From assembly GCF_000372725.1 (NCBI RefSeq), contig NW_005195508.1, positions 89,908 to 153,907 of the forward strand: a stretch of 64,000 bases of DNA, given 5' to 3'. This document shows, piece by piece, positions 1 through 10,407 of the stretch. The position numbers were made by a program, and so were the translations under genes. Below the pieces are notes generated by a model. That model saw nothing but the letters and a program-made list of their open reading frames with translations. It was not told where the DNA came from and made no database searches. How positions within the stretch are numbered: position 1 is the first letter of the stretch; each line of letters begins with the position of its first letter. The DNA comes from Emiliania huxleyi CCMP1516 (taxonomy: Eukaryota; Haptophyta; Isochrysidales; Noelaerhabdaceae).

Positions 1-79
1 CGGGGCGTGCGTGGGACGCGAGGCGTGAGGCGCAGGGCGTTGGGCGGGAGGGCGCGGGGCGCTCGTTGCGGCAAGGTGT

Positions 80-150
80 GTTTTGTGTGTCTGTATGTGT
101 ATGTGTGTCTGTATGTGTGTCTGTATGTGTGTGTGTGTGCGTGTTGGTTT
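80..150. repeat. TG-rich microsatellite
   Basis: Imperfect TGTGTNTG repeats, mostly TGTGTCTGTATG units. The rest of 1-800 is GC-rich DNA with no convincing coding pattern: the open frames are short, overlap on both strands and are arginine- or serine-biased. Confidence 0.9.
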
Positions 151-825
151 GTTTGTGCGAGGGCTAGGCGGGGCAGGGCAGGGCGGCGGCGAGCGGCGAG
201 CGGCGTCGGCGAGATCGGCGATGAAGAGAGGCGATGGTGACGTACACGGCGGCAGTGTTCACGGCAGCAGCGCCGCGGCGGCGCCCTGAGTGAGGCAGAC
301 TGCCCTGCACAGCCTGCTGGGAACGCTCCCGACGAGCGGCGCGCCATGCGGGCCCGCCGCGGGCGACGCGGGCGGCGAGCCGACACGCGTGTCGCCGGCG
401 TAGACAGCACTGGCGAAGCGAGGCGGCTGGCGCCGGCCCCGGAGGCGGCTGCAGGAAGAGCAGCGAGGCAGAAGTCACTGTCCAAGGCGTACTGAGCAGG
501 CTGCCATCGAGCAGCGCGCCATGCGGGTCTGCCGCCGGCGACGAGATTGGAGAGCCGACAGGCATCGAAGAGGTAGGTACTGACGAGCATGAGCTGCCTG
601 CCGGCCTGACTGGAGCGAGATAAGATGGGCGATGGTATGCTCCTATCACGACTGAGTAGCTTCTCCCGCGTGGAAGCGCCACATTATACCGAAGACAGAG
701 TGTATCGTGTGTGGGGTTTCCCACGTGGAGGGTAGAGCTAGAGGTGAGGCGTGTGTTGCTGTTGGGCTTGTTGCGCGTTCAACAGACAAGGCTTCAGAGC
801 GTGCCGAGCACGCACGCATGCAGCG

Positions 826-1059
<234 letters not shown>

Positions 1060-1235
1060 GAGATCAGAGTGTGGCGTGTCGGGTGTGTGCATCGCGGTTC
1101 GCGGGGTGTGTGTTGCGGCTTTATCGCGTGACGAGACACCAAACCATCACCACGCATTCGCATACTGACGTACAATACAATCTCAACGTACCGGCCGCCA
1201 CGGCAAACCCTCGCGAGCCAAATCCCCGCCCCGCC

Positions 1236-1312
1236 ACACATGTGCATGTGCATGTGCATGCATACATGCACATGCACATGCACACGCACATGTACATGTG
1301 CGTGTGCATGTC
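1236..1312. repeat. Alternating purine-pyrimidine (TGCATG) tract
   Basis: Runs of TGCATG, CACATG and TGTGCATG, with an ATGCATACATGCAT-like centre. Alternating purine-pyrimidine DNA of this kind can form cruciform or Z-DNA. It lies just beyond the 3' end of the mitochondrial carrier gene. Confidence 0.85.
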
Positions 1313-1332
1313 TGTGGAATGCCAGATAGAGC

Positions 1333-2320
1333 TCACAGTGCGGCGCGCCTGCGCTCTGTCAGCCCTGACGTCAGCCTGTCGTTGAGGATGAGTAAGAGCA
1401 GCGTCTGCGGTCCCTGCCTGAGGTAGTTTGGAAGCCAGCCACGGAGCAAGCCGGCGAACCCTTCCGACCGGACGATGGCCGCCATCGCGGCGGAAGTGCC
1501 TCCCTGCAGCACGCCGCCGGCCTGGCCTCCGCTCGCCGCGGCCATCGCGCGTGTCTTGACGACGTCAAAGGGCGAGGTTGTCGTGGTGGTGACGAGCCCA
1601 GCGAGCATCGAGGCGGTCAGCATCGTCGGAAGCGCGGCGGGCGAGGCGCCCGTGTGCCTCGCGAGCAGCTGCTTGATCTGGTCGTAGGTGGCGAGCTGCG
1701 AGGCGGTCAGCACCGCCGAGCGCTGCATGGAGGGCGCAGTGCCCGTCCAGAGGCTCCGCACGCCGTCGCGGCGCACACCCTGCAAGAGCGACGCCGCGCC
1801 CCCTGCGCCGCTCGACGCCTGAAGGCGCACCTGAGCGCGGGGATGGGGAGTGACTCGTCCCGTTGCCGCGCTCGGCTCGCGAGTGAGCGGTGTCTTGGAA
1901 GCGTCTGGCAGGCGCGTGCGTCGCCTTGAGGAGCTCGAGCGGGTTGGTGATGGCAGCGGCCGCGGCGCCGGAGCTGATTCCCGCGGCTAACTTGACTCCA
2001 AAGCCGCCACCGCCACTGCCGCCGCCGCTGGTCGCCGCCAGCCGCGCCTTGACTGGCTCGTACATCCCCAGTCTGAGGCCGCCGTATGTGAGGCCCCGCA
2101 GCATGGCGAACCCGGTCCCCTTGGTGAGGCTTCCCGGGCCCTCAGCCGCGACGATGTTGCGAAGCACGGGCAGCGCGCCCGACGATCCGCCACGCTGCCG
2201 CTCGAGCTGGAGGCGGACCTTGACCACATCAAACGGGTTGGTGCACGCCACCGCTATAGAGGCAGCGCCGCCCCCGCCCAGAATCCGCTCCGAGACGGTT
2301 GGCTGACTGTCATCAGACAT
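1333..2320 (-). CDS. Mitochondrial carrier family (SLC25) protein
   Basis: A six-helix carrier expected to exchange small metabolites across the inner mitochondrial membrane. Two exons (2320-1925 and 1830-1333) give about 297 aa, the normal family length. All three carrier repeats carry the P-x-[DE]-x-x-[KR] signature: NPFDVVKVRLQ, NPLELLKVRLQ and SPFDVVKTRA. The second motif is rebuilt only when a 94-bp intron (1831-1924) is removed. That intron starts GC (AAG|GCGACG) and ends CAG, the GC-AG style seen throughout this window. A YGGLRLGMYEPVK stretch after the first signature resembles dicarboxylate/oxoglutarate and uncoupling-type carriers, so that subfamily is likely, but the substrate cannot be told. 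The start is the ATG at 2320, directly ahead of the first carrier helix. Confidence 0.88.
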
Positions 2321-2550
2321 TCCAACTCAGCTCTCGACCCGATGTGGCAGTGGTGACTAAGCTGGTGGGGGCGGCCGGCTCGTCGTTCGAGGCAGGTGCA
2401 AAAGAATTTTTCACGCCTCCCCGCGGGCCCCGCCCCCAGCTCTGGGGGGCGGGGCCCTTGCGAAGGAAGAGACGGCCAGAGTTGTACAGCAGCGGACGAT
2501 GGACAACGAAGCATTAGAGGCTTGTTGATAGGAAAGCTCACACACAGACG

Positions 2551-4306
2551 GTCAACCTTCTTTTTTTTGTACACCGCTAGGATTGAGAGCAGCCTCGCTC
2601 TCAATCCTAGAAGTCGAAGGATTGTGAGCAGCACTCCTCGCAATCGTAGCATCTCTGTGCGATTGTGAGCATCCACGCTCGCAATCCTACATCTTCTAGG
2701 ACTAAGAGCAGCTCCGCTCCCAAGGTGACTGGTGACGCCTACGACTACTACCAGCGCGCTCGCAATCCGAGCAAAGTCTGGGATTGCGAGCAGCACTGCT
2801 CACAATCCGAGCATCATGCCTCCGATTGCAAGCAGTAGCGCTCGCAATCCTACATCTTGTAGGACTATGAGCGGCGGCGCTCACAATCGTACCCAAGATT
2901 CAAGGATTGCTTAGTAACGCGCACAGAGGGCACTCCCAATCGCTCCAGCCGCGAGCGCTTGTGAGTGAGCGCGCCGGGAGGGTCTCCTCACAATCCAAAC
3001 AGTGATCGCACCGATTGCGAGGGGACCCGCTCGCAATCCTAGAAGTCGTACACATTGTAGGACTGTGGGCGGTGTCCGCTCGCAATCGGCGAACGTTCTA
3101 GGATTGCGAGCGCTACTGCTCGCAATCGGAGGCATGATGCTCGGATTGTGAGCAGTGCTGCTCGCAATCCTAGACTTTGCTCGGATTGCGAGCGCGCTGG
3201 TAGTAGTCGTAGGCGTCACCAGTCACCTTGGGAGCGGAGCTGAGGGAGGGTGTAGAGGGTGTAGAGTGTAGAGCGCTGTAGAGCTGTAGAGATGTAGAGC
3301 GCTGTGGAGCGCTGTAGAGCTGTAGAGCTCTACATCCGCCGCGGGACGAGGCGGGTGCGTTGTAGAGCGATGTAGAGCGCGATTTTGTTGTAGAGTTTGT
3401 TGTAGAGGCTCTACAGCCAAACCGCCGGGAAGGCAGTGACTCAAAGAGGTCGAGTCGCACTAATGGGGTGTCTCCGAGCTTACTGGAGCTCTGATGGACG
3501 GCCCTGACTATCCCTGACACACAGAGAGTCACTCTGACGGCACACAACACCCTATAACTGCGTCATGACCAGCCTGCCATGCGTCGCCGGTGCCGCATTC
3601 GTCGCAGTGCTTCTTTAGCAGGCGGTGGACTGTCGGCTGCGAGGACGGTCGCATTTGCGCAAGGCGAGGCGAGCATTCAGACGCGTTGCATGCGCCATGA
3701 CTCGCGCCAGCGCGTGCGGGAGCTCCTGGCTGAGCGTTGAGTCCAAGCGAGTTGCGCTGGCCACGATCGCTACGCCGAGCCGAGCTGACGCGCCGAGGCG
3801 CCGGCCAGTCGCAGCCGTGAGGCATGCCACAGCAGCAGAGGCACCTGCCACCCATTCGGCGGGCAGACAGAAGGCCAGGGCAGCACTGGCAAGTGCAACG
3901 CGCCTCATGTCGGAGAGCGACCGTGCCTCGTTCGCCGCTTATGATGTAGAGTTTGTTGTAGAGATTTCACGTTGTAGAGCGCCTCTACATCGCTCTACAA
4001 CGCACCCGCCTCGTCACGCGGCGGATGTAGAGCTCTACAGCTCTACAGCGCTCCAGAGCGCTCTACATCTCTACAGCTCTACAGCGCTCTACACTCTACA
4101 TGCTCTATACACCCTCCCTCACTCAGGAAGGAAGGAGCGGAGCTGCTCTTACTTAGTCCTAGAAGATGTAGGATTGCGAGCGTAGGCGCTCACAATCGCA
4201 CAGAGATGCTACGATTGCGAGGAGTGCTGCTCACAATCCTTCGACTTCTAGGATTGAGAGCGAGGCTGCTCTCAATCCTAGCGGTGTATACAAAAGAAGG
4301 TTCACC
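2551..4306. mobile_element. Fold-back DNA element built of hairpins, copy A (interrupted)
   Basis: Long inverted-repeat element flanked by an exact 10-bp direct repeat CACACAGACG (2541-2550 and 4307-4316). The termini read GTCAACCTTCTTTT and, reversed, GTGAACCTTCTTTT. The body is almost entirely short hairpins of the form GATTGYGAGC-loop-GCTCRCAATC, and the two halves are reverse complements. There is no coding capacity. The long terminal inverted repeats and 10-bp target duplication suggest a non-autonomous Mutator-like (MULE) element; this is inference. The right arm is split by another element at 3243-4135. A complete second copy lies at 37741-38571. Confidence 0.88.
3243..4135. mobile_element. 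TAGAGC inverted-repeat element nested in copy A
   Basis: Inserted into the right arm of the fold-back element, with the 10-bp target AGCGGAGCTG duplicated at 3233-3242 and 4136-4145. The uninterrupted site is visible in the second host copy near 38405. Both ends are 150-200 bp of TGTAGAGCGCTGTAGAGC-type units in inverted orientation, starting AGGGAGGGTGTAGAG on the left and its complement on the right. The unique core (about 3440-3940) has an open minus-strand frame at 3615-3908. It begins with a hydrophobic, signal-like stretch (ALASAALAFCLPAEWVAG), perhaps a captured gene piece. No transposase is seen. Confidence 0.82.
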
Positions 4307-4679
4307 CACACAGACGATACTCGAGAGTACAGACGATATCGCCACCCTTTTCCCGAGGGGTAGAGATGGAGCTGCGCGACACACACTCGTCGACGTCGTC
4401 CTGCGCCTATATCTCCCCCCCCATCTAATATGCTAACTGGCTCAGTTGAAGTTGGCCGCTGCCACAGCTCCCACACCTCTCCTCTCTGGTACACACACAA
4501 TATTCGAAGCGTTGTGGTCTGTGGCTTTTGTGGAGAGAGAGTGGAACTGATTCAAACTCTTTGTCTTTCCGAGGGACAGACTGCTGACTCAAACGCCCGC
4601 GCCGCCGCCCCGGTGGTCCACAATCTTGAAGCTCATACGACACGCATTGGCCATTGCCGCGGACACGGCTATTTAGTTG

Positions 4680-4890
<211 letters not shown>

Positions 4891-5084
4891 AGAGTCTTCC
4901 CCTCACGTCCCACGGCGATTCGGAGTCCAACGCTCCCCCACCCCCATCCCCATCTACCCACGGCTCAGGGAAAGGAGCTCTTCATCCTGCACACGTCCTG
5001 TCACCACCACCACCGCCGTCATTCGCGTCTTGTTCTCCTGGTCAGGACCCGCTCTTCATCCTGTAAACGTCCCGCCCGAGATGA

Positions 5085-5142
5085 GCCGAGATCCAGCCGA
5101 GATCCAGCCGAGCTGCAGCCGAGCTGCAGCCGAGATGTGGCA
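5085..5142. repeat. GAGATCCAGCC tandem repeat
   Basis: Five or six tandem units of CGAGATCCAGC / CGAGCTGCAGC, about 12 bp each. No coding meaning is evident. Confidence 0.8.
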
Positions 5143-5354
5143 AGCACAACCGCGGGGCGGGAGGGGCGCGCGCTGCTCCCAACAGCTCTGGACTTGCCCC
5201 AAGGCCCAAACAGCCCTGGACTAGGCCGACGCGGTGTGGAAGTCTGCAATGTGAGCTTCTTCGTTCTTGTTCCTTTTCCACCTATTTTTAATTTTGTCCT
5301 TAGCGGCGGATCGAGCTGCCAGATCAGGGTGGGTGCGCCGAACGGAGGCGCACC

Positions 5355-5580
5355 CGGCGCTAACCCGAATGTAACCCAAGCCCAACCCGAGACTAACCCG
5401 GCGCTAACCCAGCCAGCGCTAACCCGCGCTGCTCGGGGGCATACGTTAGGACGAGTTAGTGCTGGGTTAGTGCCGGGTTAGCGTCGGGTTGTGGTCACCC
5501 GTTCTGACCCGTGCTGACCCGTGCTGGCTTAGGTGGTGCTTAACCCGGTGGAACCCGCGCTAACCCGCGCTTACCGATAG
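5355..5580. repeat. Degenerate GCTAACCCG / CGGGTTAGT head-to-head repeat
   Basis: On the left the units read GCTAACCCG and similar. Past about 5440 they switch to GGGTTAGTGC on the same strand, then switch back near 5540 (GCTAACCCGCG). The block resembles decayed telomeric repeat arranged as an inverted repeat. It sits 300-500 bp upstream of the next gene. Confidence 0.7.
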
Positions 5581-5895
5581 ACTCACCCTGGGTTGCATCC
5601 GCGTCCACAGAATTCTGAGACCCCAGGCTGAGACCCCAGGGGAGCGCGACTGGCGCGAGGGCCCGCCGCCGCGCGCGGATAGCGCGTTTTTGTCGACGGG
5701 CCGGGGTTCAACCGCCGCAGTGCGGCCACTGCGTGTCTTGCCGCTGCGTGGCTGCCGCGGCGCTTTGTGCCAGCTTCGGCAGCGTGTTTCTTTAAGATCT
5801 GCCCTTCACCCTGGAGGGCGACGCCGAAACTTGCACACACAAAAGGGTTTCTTTATTTCCCCCTGGTATACGAATATTTTTTGCACGCCACAGCT

Positions 5896-7617
5896 ATGCC
5901 CGTGGCCAAATCCCCCCTCTCGGCCGCCTTCCGTGTCGGCGGCGTGCCCGTGCTCGGCTTCCTGATCCACACGCACGACGGGTTCCGCTTCGGCGAGGCT
6001 GAGCTGATCTATGGCCCGCCCTCCACGTGCAAGCAGCTGGGCGTGCGCCGGCCGCTCAAGGACTGCGTCGTCGCCGCCTACGACTGCCTCTTTGGCGACG
6101 TGCAGCCGGCGCTCACCTCTCTCGAGGTCTGTCTCGCTGAGCCGCTGCCCGAGGATCTGCTCGAGGGCAAGCGGGAAGGCGGCCGCAAGGCATTCACGGT
6201 GTTCCACACGCGCGGCGAGAGGCACGTCGTGACATTCTCGCCCAAGCTGGGCACGCGCGAGGTGGTGTGCCTGGGAGAGGCATCGTGGCGCATGCAGCCG
6301 ATCTCGCGCGTGCACTGGTACTCGATCGGCCAGCTCCGGCCCTGGTTTGCCGCGCCGCTCCCGGCCACCGAGTGCGAGCGGCGCATCGCCGCGTACTTTG
6401 AGACAAGTGAGCACCGCGAGTTCCGCACCGCAAACAAGACCGACGCCACGCTCTGGCAGGAGGCCGACGGCTCCGCGAAGCTTCTCGGAAGCACAGACAA
6501 GCGGCCCAAGGCGGCGTGGCGGATCTGGGGGCTGCGAGGCTACTGGCTGCTCCCGGACGGCGGCGCGCGCGATCGCGACGGCAGCCTCGTGCCCGAGGAA
6601 AGCCTGGCGCAGATCGCAAAGGAGGAGCTGCTGCCGTGGCCCGGCGCCGCCCTCGACTGGCGGCCCTCGGAGGCGGACGCGGAGTGCTTGTTCCGCCCCC
6701 TCGACCAGGACACGACGTCGGCGCTCGTGCGGCTGCAGCGGGCTCTCCGCACCTCGCCTCACCTCTTTAGCAAAGTGCTCGCGAGCAAAGTGGACCTCCG
6801 CCTCGGGCGCGTGGTGTGGCTCCTCACGAGGGCGGGCCCCCGGCTGGCGCTGATCCTCGGCCACGCGCCGTGGAGCGGCGGCTCGGAGAAGAGCGGGCTG
6901 CTGCTGAAGGCGCTCCCGACGACGTCCGATTGGTCCGGCGGCGCGCTGCCGGTGCTCCCAGAGGCGGCGCAGCTGAGCGCGGACATCATCGCGCCCGCCG
7001 CTCACGTGCAGCCGTTTCCTGCGCTGCTGAACCTGGAGTGCTGCCGGCCGAGCCGCCGCAAGAGGCGGCGGCCGCCAGAGGAGATTGACGCCGCGCCAGA
7101 GGGGAAGCGGTTCCCCGGCGCCCCTCTCCCGGATGCCCCGCGGCAGGCGGGGCTCGAGGGGGAGGACGCGAAGCAGCTGCTCGCGGAGCGCGACCTCGCA
7201 TTCGTGGCGCCGCGAGGCGGAGAGGCGCCGCCCTCGGCCGTCACGGAGCCCTACGAGCCCGGGCGGGGGGCGGTGGTCGGAGAGGACGTGAGCGGGGAGC
7301 CTCCGGGCTCGGCGGAGGGGGAGGGCGCGCTGGGCAAGCGCAAGGCGGTGGCGAGCAGTTCGGGCGCGGCCGCAAAGGGCCCATGGCGAGAGGAGGAGGA
7401 GCCTGTGCGGCTGCTGCGGCCGAGCGAGGTGCCCGAGCGGCGCGGCGAGGTGCTGGAGGCGCTGCGGCGCGTGCTGCGGCTCGTGAAGCAGGACCCGGAG
7501 GAGTTCTGGGGCAAGCAGCGGCCAGGCGAGCCCTTTCCCTTCCCGGAGCTGCTGCCGGCTATGAGGGCCGAGCAGGTGGCGCTTAAGGCGGGAGCGTCGT
7601 CCTCAATGGTGAGGTAG
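5896..7617 (+). CDS. Unknown 573-aa intronless protein
   Basis: Single open frame with strong GC-rich third positions and no stops. I do not recognise a family. The ATG at 5896 is preferred because it opens the conserved-looking part (MPVAKSPLSAAF), although the frame is open further upstream. The first two thirds look globular, rich in W, F and R. Residues about 375-500 are low-complexity with a basic patch (SRRKRRRPPEE) that could be a nuclear localisation signal. The last about 60 residues are again charged and helical (EVLEALRRVLRLVKQDPEEFW). There are no membrane segments or signal peptide. A nuclear role is possible but unproven. Confidence 0.65.
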   Translation: MPVAKSPLSAAFRVGGVPVLGFLIHTHDGFRFGEAELIYGPPSTCKQLGVRRPLKDCVVAAYDCLFGDVQPALTSLEVCLAEPLPEDLLEGKREGGRKAFTVFHTRGERHVVTFSPKLGTREVVCLGEASWRMQPISRVHWYSIGQLRPWFAAPLPATECERRIAAYFETSEHREFRTANKTDATLWQEADGSAKLLGSTDKRPKAAWRIWGLRGYWLLPDGGARDRDGSLVPEESLAQIAKEELLPWPGAALDWRPSEADAECLFRPLDQDTTSALVRLQRALRTSPHLFSKVLASKVDLRLGRVVWLLTRAGPRLALILGHAPWSGGSEKSGLLLKALPTTSDWSGGALPVLPEAAQLSADIIAPAAHVQPFPALLNLECCRPSRRKRRRPPEEIDAAPEGKRFPGAPLPDAPRQAGLEGEDAKQLLAERDLAFVAPRGGEAPPSAVTEPYEPGRGAVVGEDVSGEPPGSAEGEGALGKRKAVASSSGAAAKGPWREEEEPVRLLRPSEVPERRGEVLEALRRVLRLVKQDPEEFWGKQRPGEPFPFPELLPAMRAEQVALKAGASSSMVR

Positions 7618-7917
7618 AGAGATGCGGAGCTAGATGTGGAGACCGCGCGGGGAGCTCCGGGTGTGGAGTGCCGAGTGGAGTCGTCTCACGTCTGGATCTG
7701 AGTTCTGAGACCAAAACACGGTTCACGGTAAAAAACATGCGACGGTGAAAAAACATGGGGAGGCTCCAAACCCTGGGTGGCAGAGAGCGCCGGGCGCACG
7801 CACACACTAAACTCTACACACACGTACACGGCTTTACACATTGTAGACACGGCTCGCCGAGCGCTCGCGGCAGCCCCGCGCGCCAGGCCGCCAGCGGTTT
7901 CAACCACGCCTGTCACT

Positions 7918-8724
7918 CTACAACCACGGCGCAAAGTCGCCCTCGAACTCCTCAAAGTCGCGCTGGCGCGCCGCACCGTCCGGGCCATAAGAGCCGAGCC
8001 TGATCTGGGCCCGCTCTAGCCAGCCGTAGAGAAGGGGGCGGCAGCGCTTGTAGGCCAGAGCCCCGTCCACCGCCTCGTACCAGCGCTGCAGGTCGCGCAT
8101 CCTCTTGGGCGAGAGGCGGAGGACGGTGGTGGCGGGCGGAAAGGCGTGCGCGCTGATGGTGGCGGTGGTTGGCACAGTGACGCAGGTGAGGCAGTGGCTG
8201 TTGGCGAAGGCGTAGTCGCCGATGGAGGTGAGGGTGGCGGGGAAGGTGACGCGGGCGAGGGAGGAGCAGCGGGCGAAGGCGTACTTTTCGATGGACTCGA
8301 GGCCGTCGAGGATGTTGACGGAGACCAGGCTGGAGCACTGCGAAAAGCAGCCGATGGAAGCCTTGCCGGCACGGAAGGTGACGCTGTTTATGGAGGCACA
8401 GCTGCAGAAGGCGTAGATCCCGAGCGAGCGCACTGTGCGCGGGAGGCTGATGTCGGTGAGGGAGGAGCAGCCCGAGAATGCTGCGTCCCCGATGATCTCC
8501 AGACGTTGTGGTAGCTTGATTGAAACGAGCGAGGAGCAGCCGCAGAAGGCGTCGTCGCCGATGGAGACGAGGCTGCGCGGGCAGGCGACCGAGACGAGAG
8601 AGGTGCGGCCCTGGAACGCCTCATCTGGCAGGCGCGTCATGCCTTTGGGCAGCACCGCGTGCTCGTCGGTGATGATGATGACGTGCCCGTCGGTGAAGAC
8701 GTGCCAGTCCATGCTTTTTACCAT
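7918..8724 (-). CDS. BspA-type leucine-rich repeat protein (LRR_5)
   Basis: Intronless, about 268 aa. Residues about 28-185 hold seven 21-23-aa repeats of the BspA/LRR_5 type, with consensus SLVSIxLPxxLxxIGDxAFxGC, which build a curved surface for protein contacts. One repeat, the fourth, is two residues short. The C-terminal about 70 residues are not LRR and are rich in R, W and Y (MRDLQRWYEAVDGALAYK), a possible separate binding tail. There is no signal peptide or membrane helix, so a cytosolic or nuclear place is likely. The ATG at 8724 is chosen; a second ATG lies four codons later. A repeat shared with two other minus-strand genes lies 85-140 bp upstream. Confidence 0.82.
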   Translation of the reverse strand: MVKSMDWHVFTDGHVIIITDEHAVLPKGMTRLPDEAFQGRTSLVSVACPRSLVSIGDDAFCGCSSLVSIKLPQRLEIIGDAAFSGCSSLTDISLPRTVRSLGIYAFCSCASINSVTFRAGKASIGCFSQCSSLVSVNILDGLESIEKYAFARCSSLARVTFPATLTSIGDYAFANSHCLTCVTVPTTATISAHAFPPATTVLRLSPKRMRDLQRWYEAVDGALAYKRCRPLLYGWLERAQIRLGSYGPDGAARQRDFEEFEGDFAPWL

Positions 8725-8805
8725 GCTTTGATCGATCGGCGAGCAGCGGCGAAGACGGTTTTCTGGCGGCACAGAAAAAAAGCAAAAAATTAAATATTTA
8801 GGAAA

Positions 8806-8862
8806 AGGCGGACGCCCAAGGGTGGGCGACGGCTAGCGCACCACACCCCTCTCCATAAAATA
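8806..8862 (-). promoter_or_regulatory. Shared upstream element, copy 1 (partial)
   Basis: About 50 bp starting near CGCCCAAGGGTGGGCGACGG and ending near ATAAAAT. It matches sequences upstream of the SLC19 gene (20217-20262) and the SDR gene (46882-46930), always in the same orientation relative to a minus-strand gene. Whether it is a promoter or a mobile repeat fragment is not settled. Confidence 0.5.
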
Positions 8863-9003
8863 CGTGGCAGTTCCCTTGCTCCAAGCGCTTTTGCGCTTCG
8901 TTCGGCGGTAGTGATCTGATCACCCGAATGCCATGTTCGGATCGCTCCTCATCGCAAACCCTGTCAGCAGTTCACCCTCGGGTATGTTCGTAAGAGCCAC
9001 ACA
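8863..9003. repeat. Dispersed repeat R1, copy 1
   Basis: About 140 bp (ACGTGGCAGTTCCCTTGC through to GTTCGTAAGAGCC) that recurs in reverse orientation at 42507-42641 with few differences. I compared it by eye with spliceosomal RNAs, U3 and 5S rRNA and found no match. The rest of 9004-9690 holds no gene. Confidence 0.8.
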
Positions 9004-9689
9004 AGTACGAACACTGAGCGAACTCTCTTTTCTCCTAAAAAAGTGGTAGCACACGAACAAGTTTGCAAACACGGCCAACCTAAGCATGGTGCTCACCACG
9101 GAAGCCTGCGCCCTGCGCCTCGTGCTCTTGGTACTCGCTGCAAGCACTGGCTCAGAGTCCTCGTGCACCACGCCCGTGCGCGACGACGCAAGAGAAGCGA
9201 ACCAAAAAAGTTCCCGCTGTGGTGGCATCCTGCCGGCAATCGGGTATCCGACGGCATGACTTGCGAGTCGAGCTCGCGGAACGCGACGGCAGTCGATCCC
9301 CCATGGCCCGGCAGTGGCAGCATCACCGGTCGTGGTTGCCACCATGGACCAGCTGCTCAGTCCTGACATGCGAGCCCGTTGAAATCGCCTCGCACAAGGG
9401 TGCTCGCCTTCGTGTATACGGCGCGGCGGTTGTGCAGCAGCGCATAATCAGCTATACGGGTGCATGATCGTTCGCTCTTTCGTCTCCCTCGGCTGGGCTG
9501 CAGCCGGTGGCGTCTCGCTCCTCTCCACCAGCTCTGCCGAGCTCCGCACACCTCCACCATCCACAACAAAAAAGATATGCCTAACAATGCCTCGTATTTG
9601 TGCATGTATTTGTGCATGTATTTGTGCATGCTTGTGAGATTGTGTGAGGTTCAGGGGTGCATGCATGTGTGATGTGTTGAGAGAAATCG

Positions 9690-10017
9690 CGGGGGACGCG
9701 ACCCACTTCGCCACAGACGGTCCCGCGCCTCGCCGCTATGACGGCTACATGCAGCCGCTTTGCGCCTGAAGCCGGGAGAGTAGCTCCTCTGCTGCTCACA
9801 CGCTCTACACAGTTGATACAGCCTACTGTGCGGCTGCCACAGCTGGGTGTGAGGTCAAACCACGCTACCAGCGCTTGGTCACATCAGCCCTGAGGTCAGA
9901 TCCTTCTACTCTGTTGATGACAAGACTTGTCTACTCGCTGGAGCCGAAAGAAAGAAAGAAAGAAAACAGACAACCCAAGGGAGGGATCGCTGGAGCCGAG
10001 CAGGAGGGCCCGCGGCT
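9690..10017. repeat. Dispersed repeat R2, copy 1
   Basis: Shares blocks with 31608-32145: GACGCGACCCACTTCGCC, the block around GCGCCTGAAGCC, and a closing block AGATCCTTCTACTCTGTT to CTGGAGCCGAGCAGGAGG. The copies differ by internal gains and losses, so they are old. No open reading frame of note. Confidence 0.78.
9947..9986 (-). mobile_element. 40-bp retroposon-like tail insertion with 12-bp target duplication
   Basis: Copy 1 of R2 contains an extra 40 bp, (AAAG)n then ACAGACAACCCAAGGGAGGG, flanked by TCGCTGGAGCCG on both sides (9935-9946 and 9987-9998). The second R2 copy has the empty site near 32116. Read on the minus strand, the insert equals the TTGGGTTGTCTGTTTTC plus T/C-rich tail end of the element at 20172-20335 and 46838-47000. 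This suggests a severely 5'-truncated retroposed copy. Confidence 0.68.
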
Positions 10018-10407
10018 GTCAAATTCTTTTTCCCTCCTCTCTCGCGCCACTCTGCGCCCGCGTCACAAGCTTTTCCCTCCGCCTACGAACCCACACACGT
10101 GCGCCGCTGCCCTCGCCTCCACGCGAAGCACCACGCCGCCGCGTCACCACTCGCTTCATCACGCCGCCTCGCCGAGCGCAGGCGTCTCGGCATGCCGCCT
10201 GCGAGCCCCACCGACTCCGCGGACTCCTGGCCCGCAGCCGCGGCGCGCCTTCCCACCCCCCGCTTGCGTTCATGAGACTCCGTTTATCGGATCCTCAATG
10301 TGTGATGGGGGGGTAGCGATGGCCACGACACTCCTCCGGTCGGCGCCCAAGGGGGGGTTGTGGTATGTCGCTCCCCGCGCTCTCACCGCCCTTTCTCCCG
10401 CCTGTAG

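Noticed and set aside
5806-7005. 399-residue minus-strand frame under the unknown + gene
   Set aside because: Arg/Ala/His-rich shadow of the plus frame; plus-strand codon pattern is clearly stronger.
8863-9003. Repeat R1 as a snRNA, snoRNA or 5S gene
   Set aside because: GTAGGTGAAC and GATGAG-like pieces recall rRNA or box C, but no full conserved motif set or fold was found.
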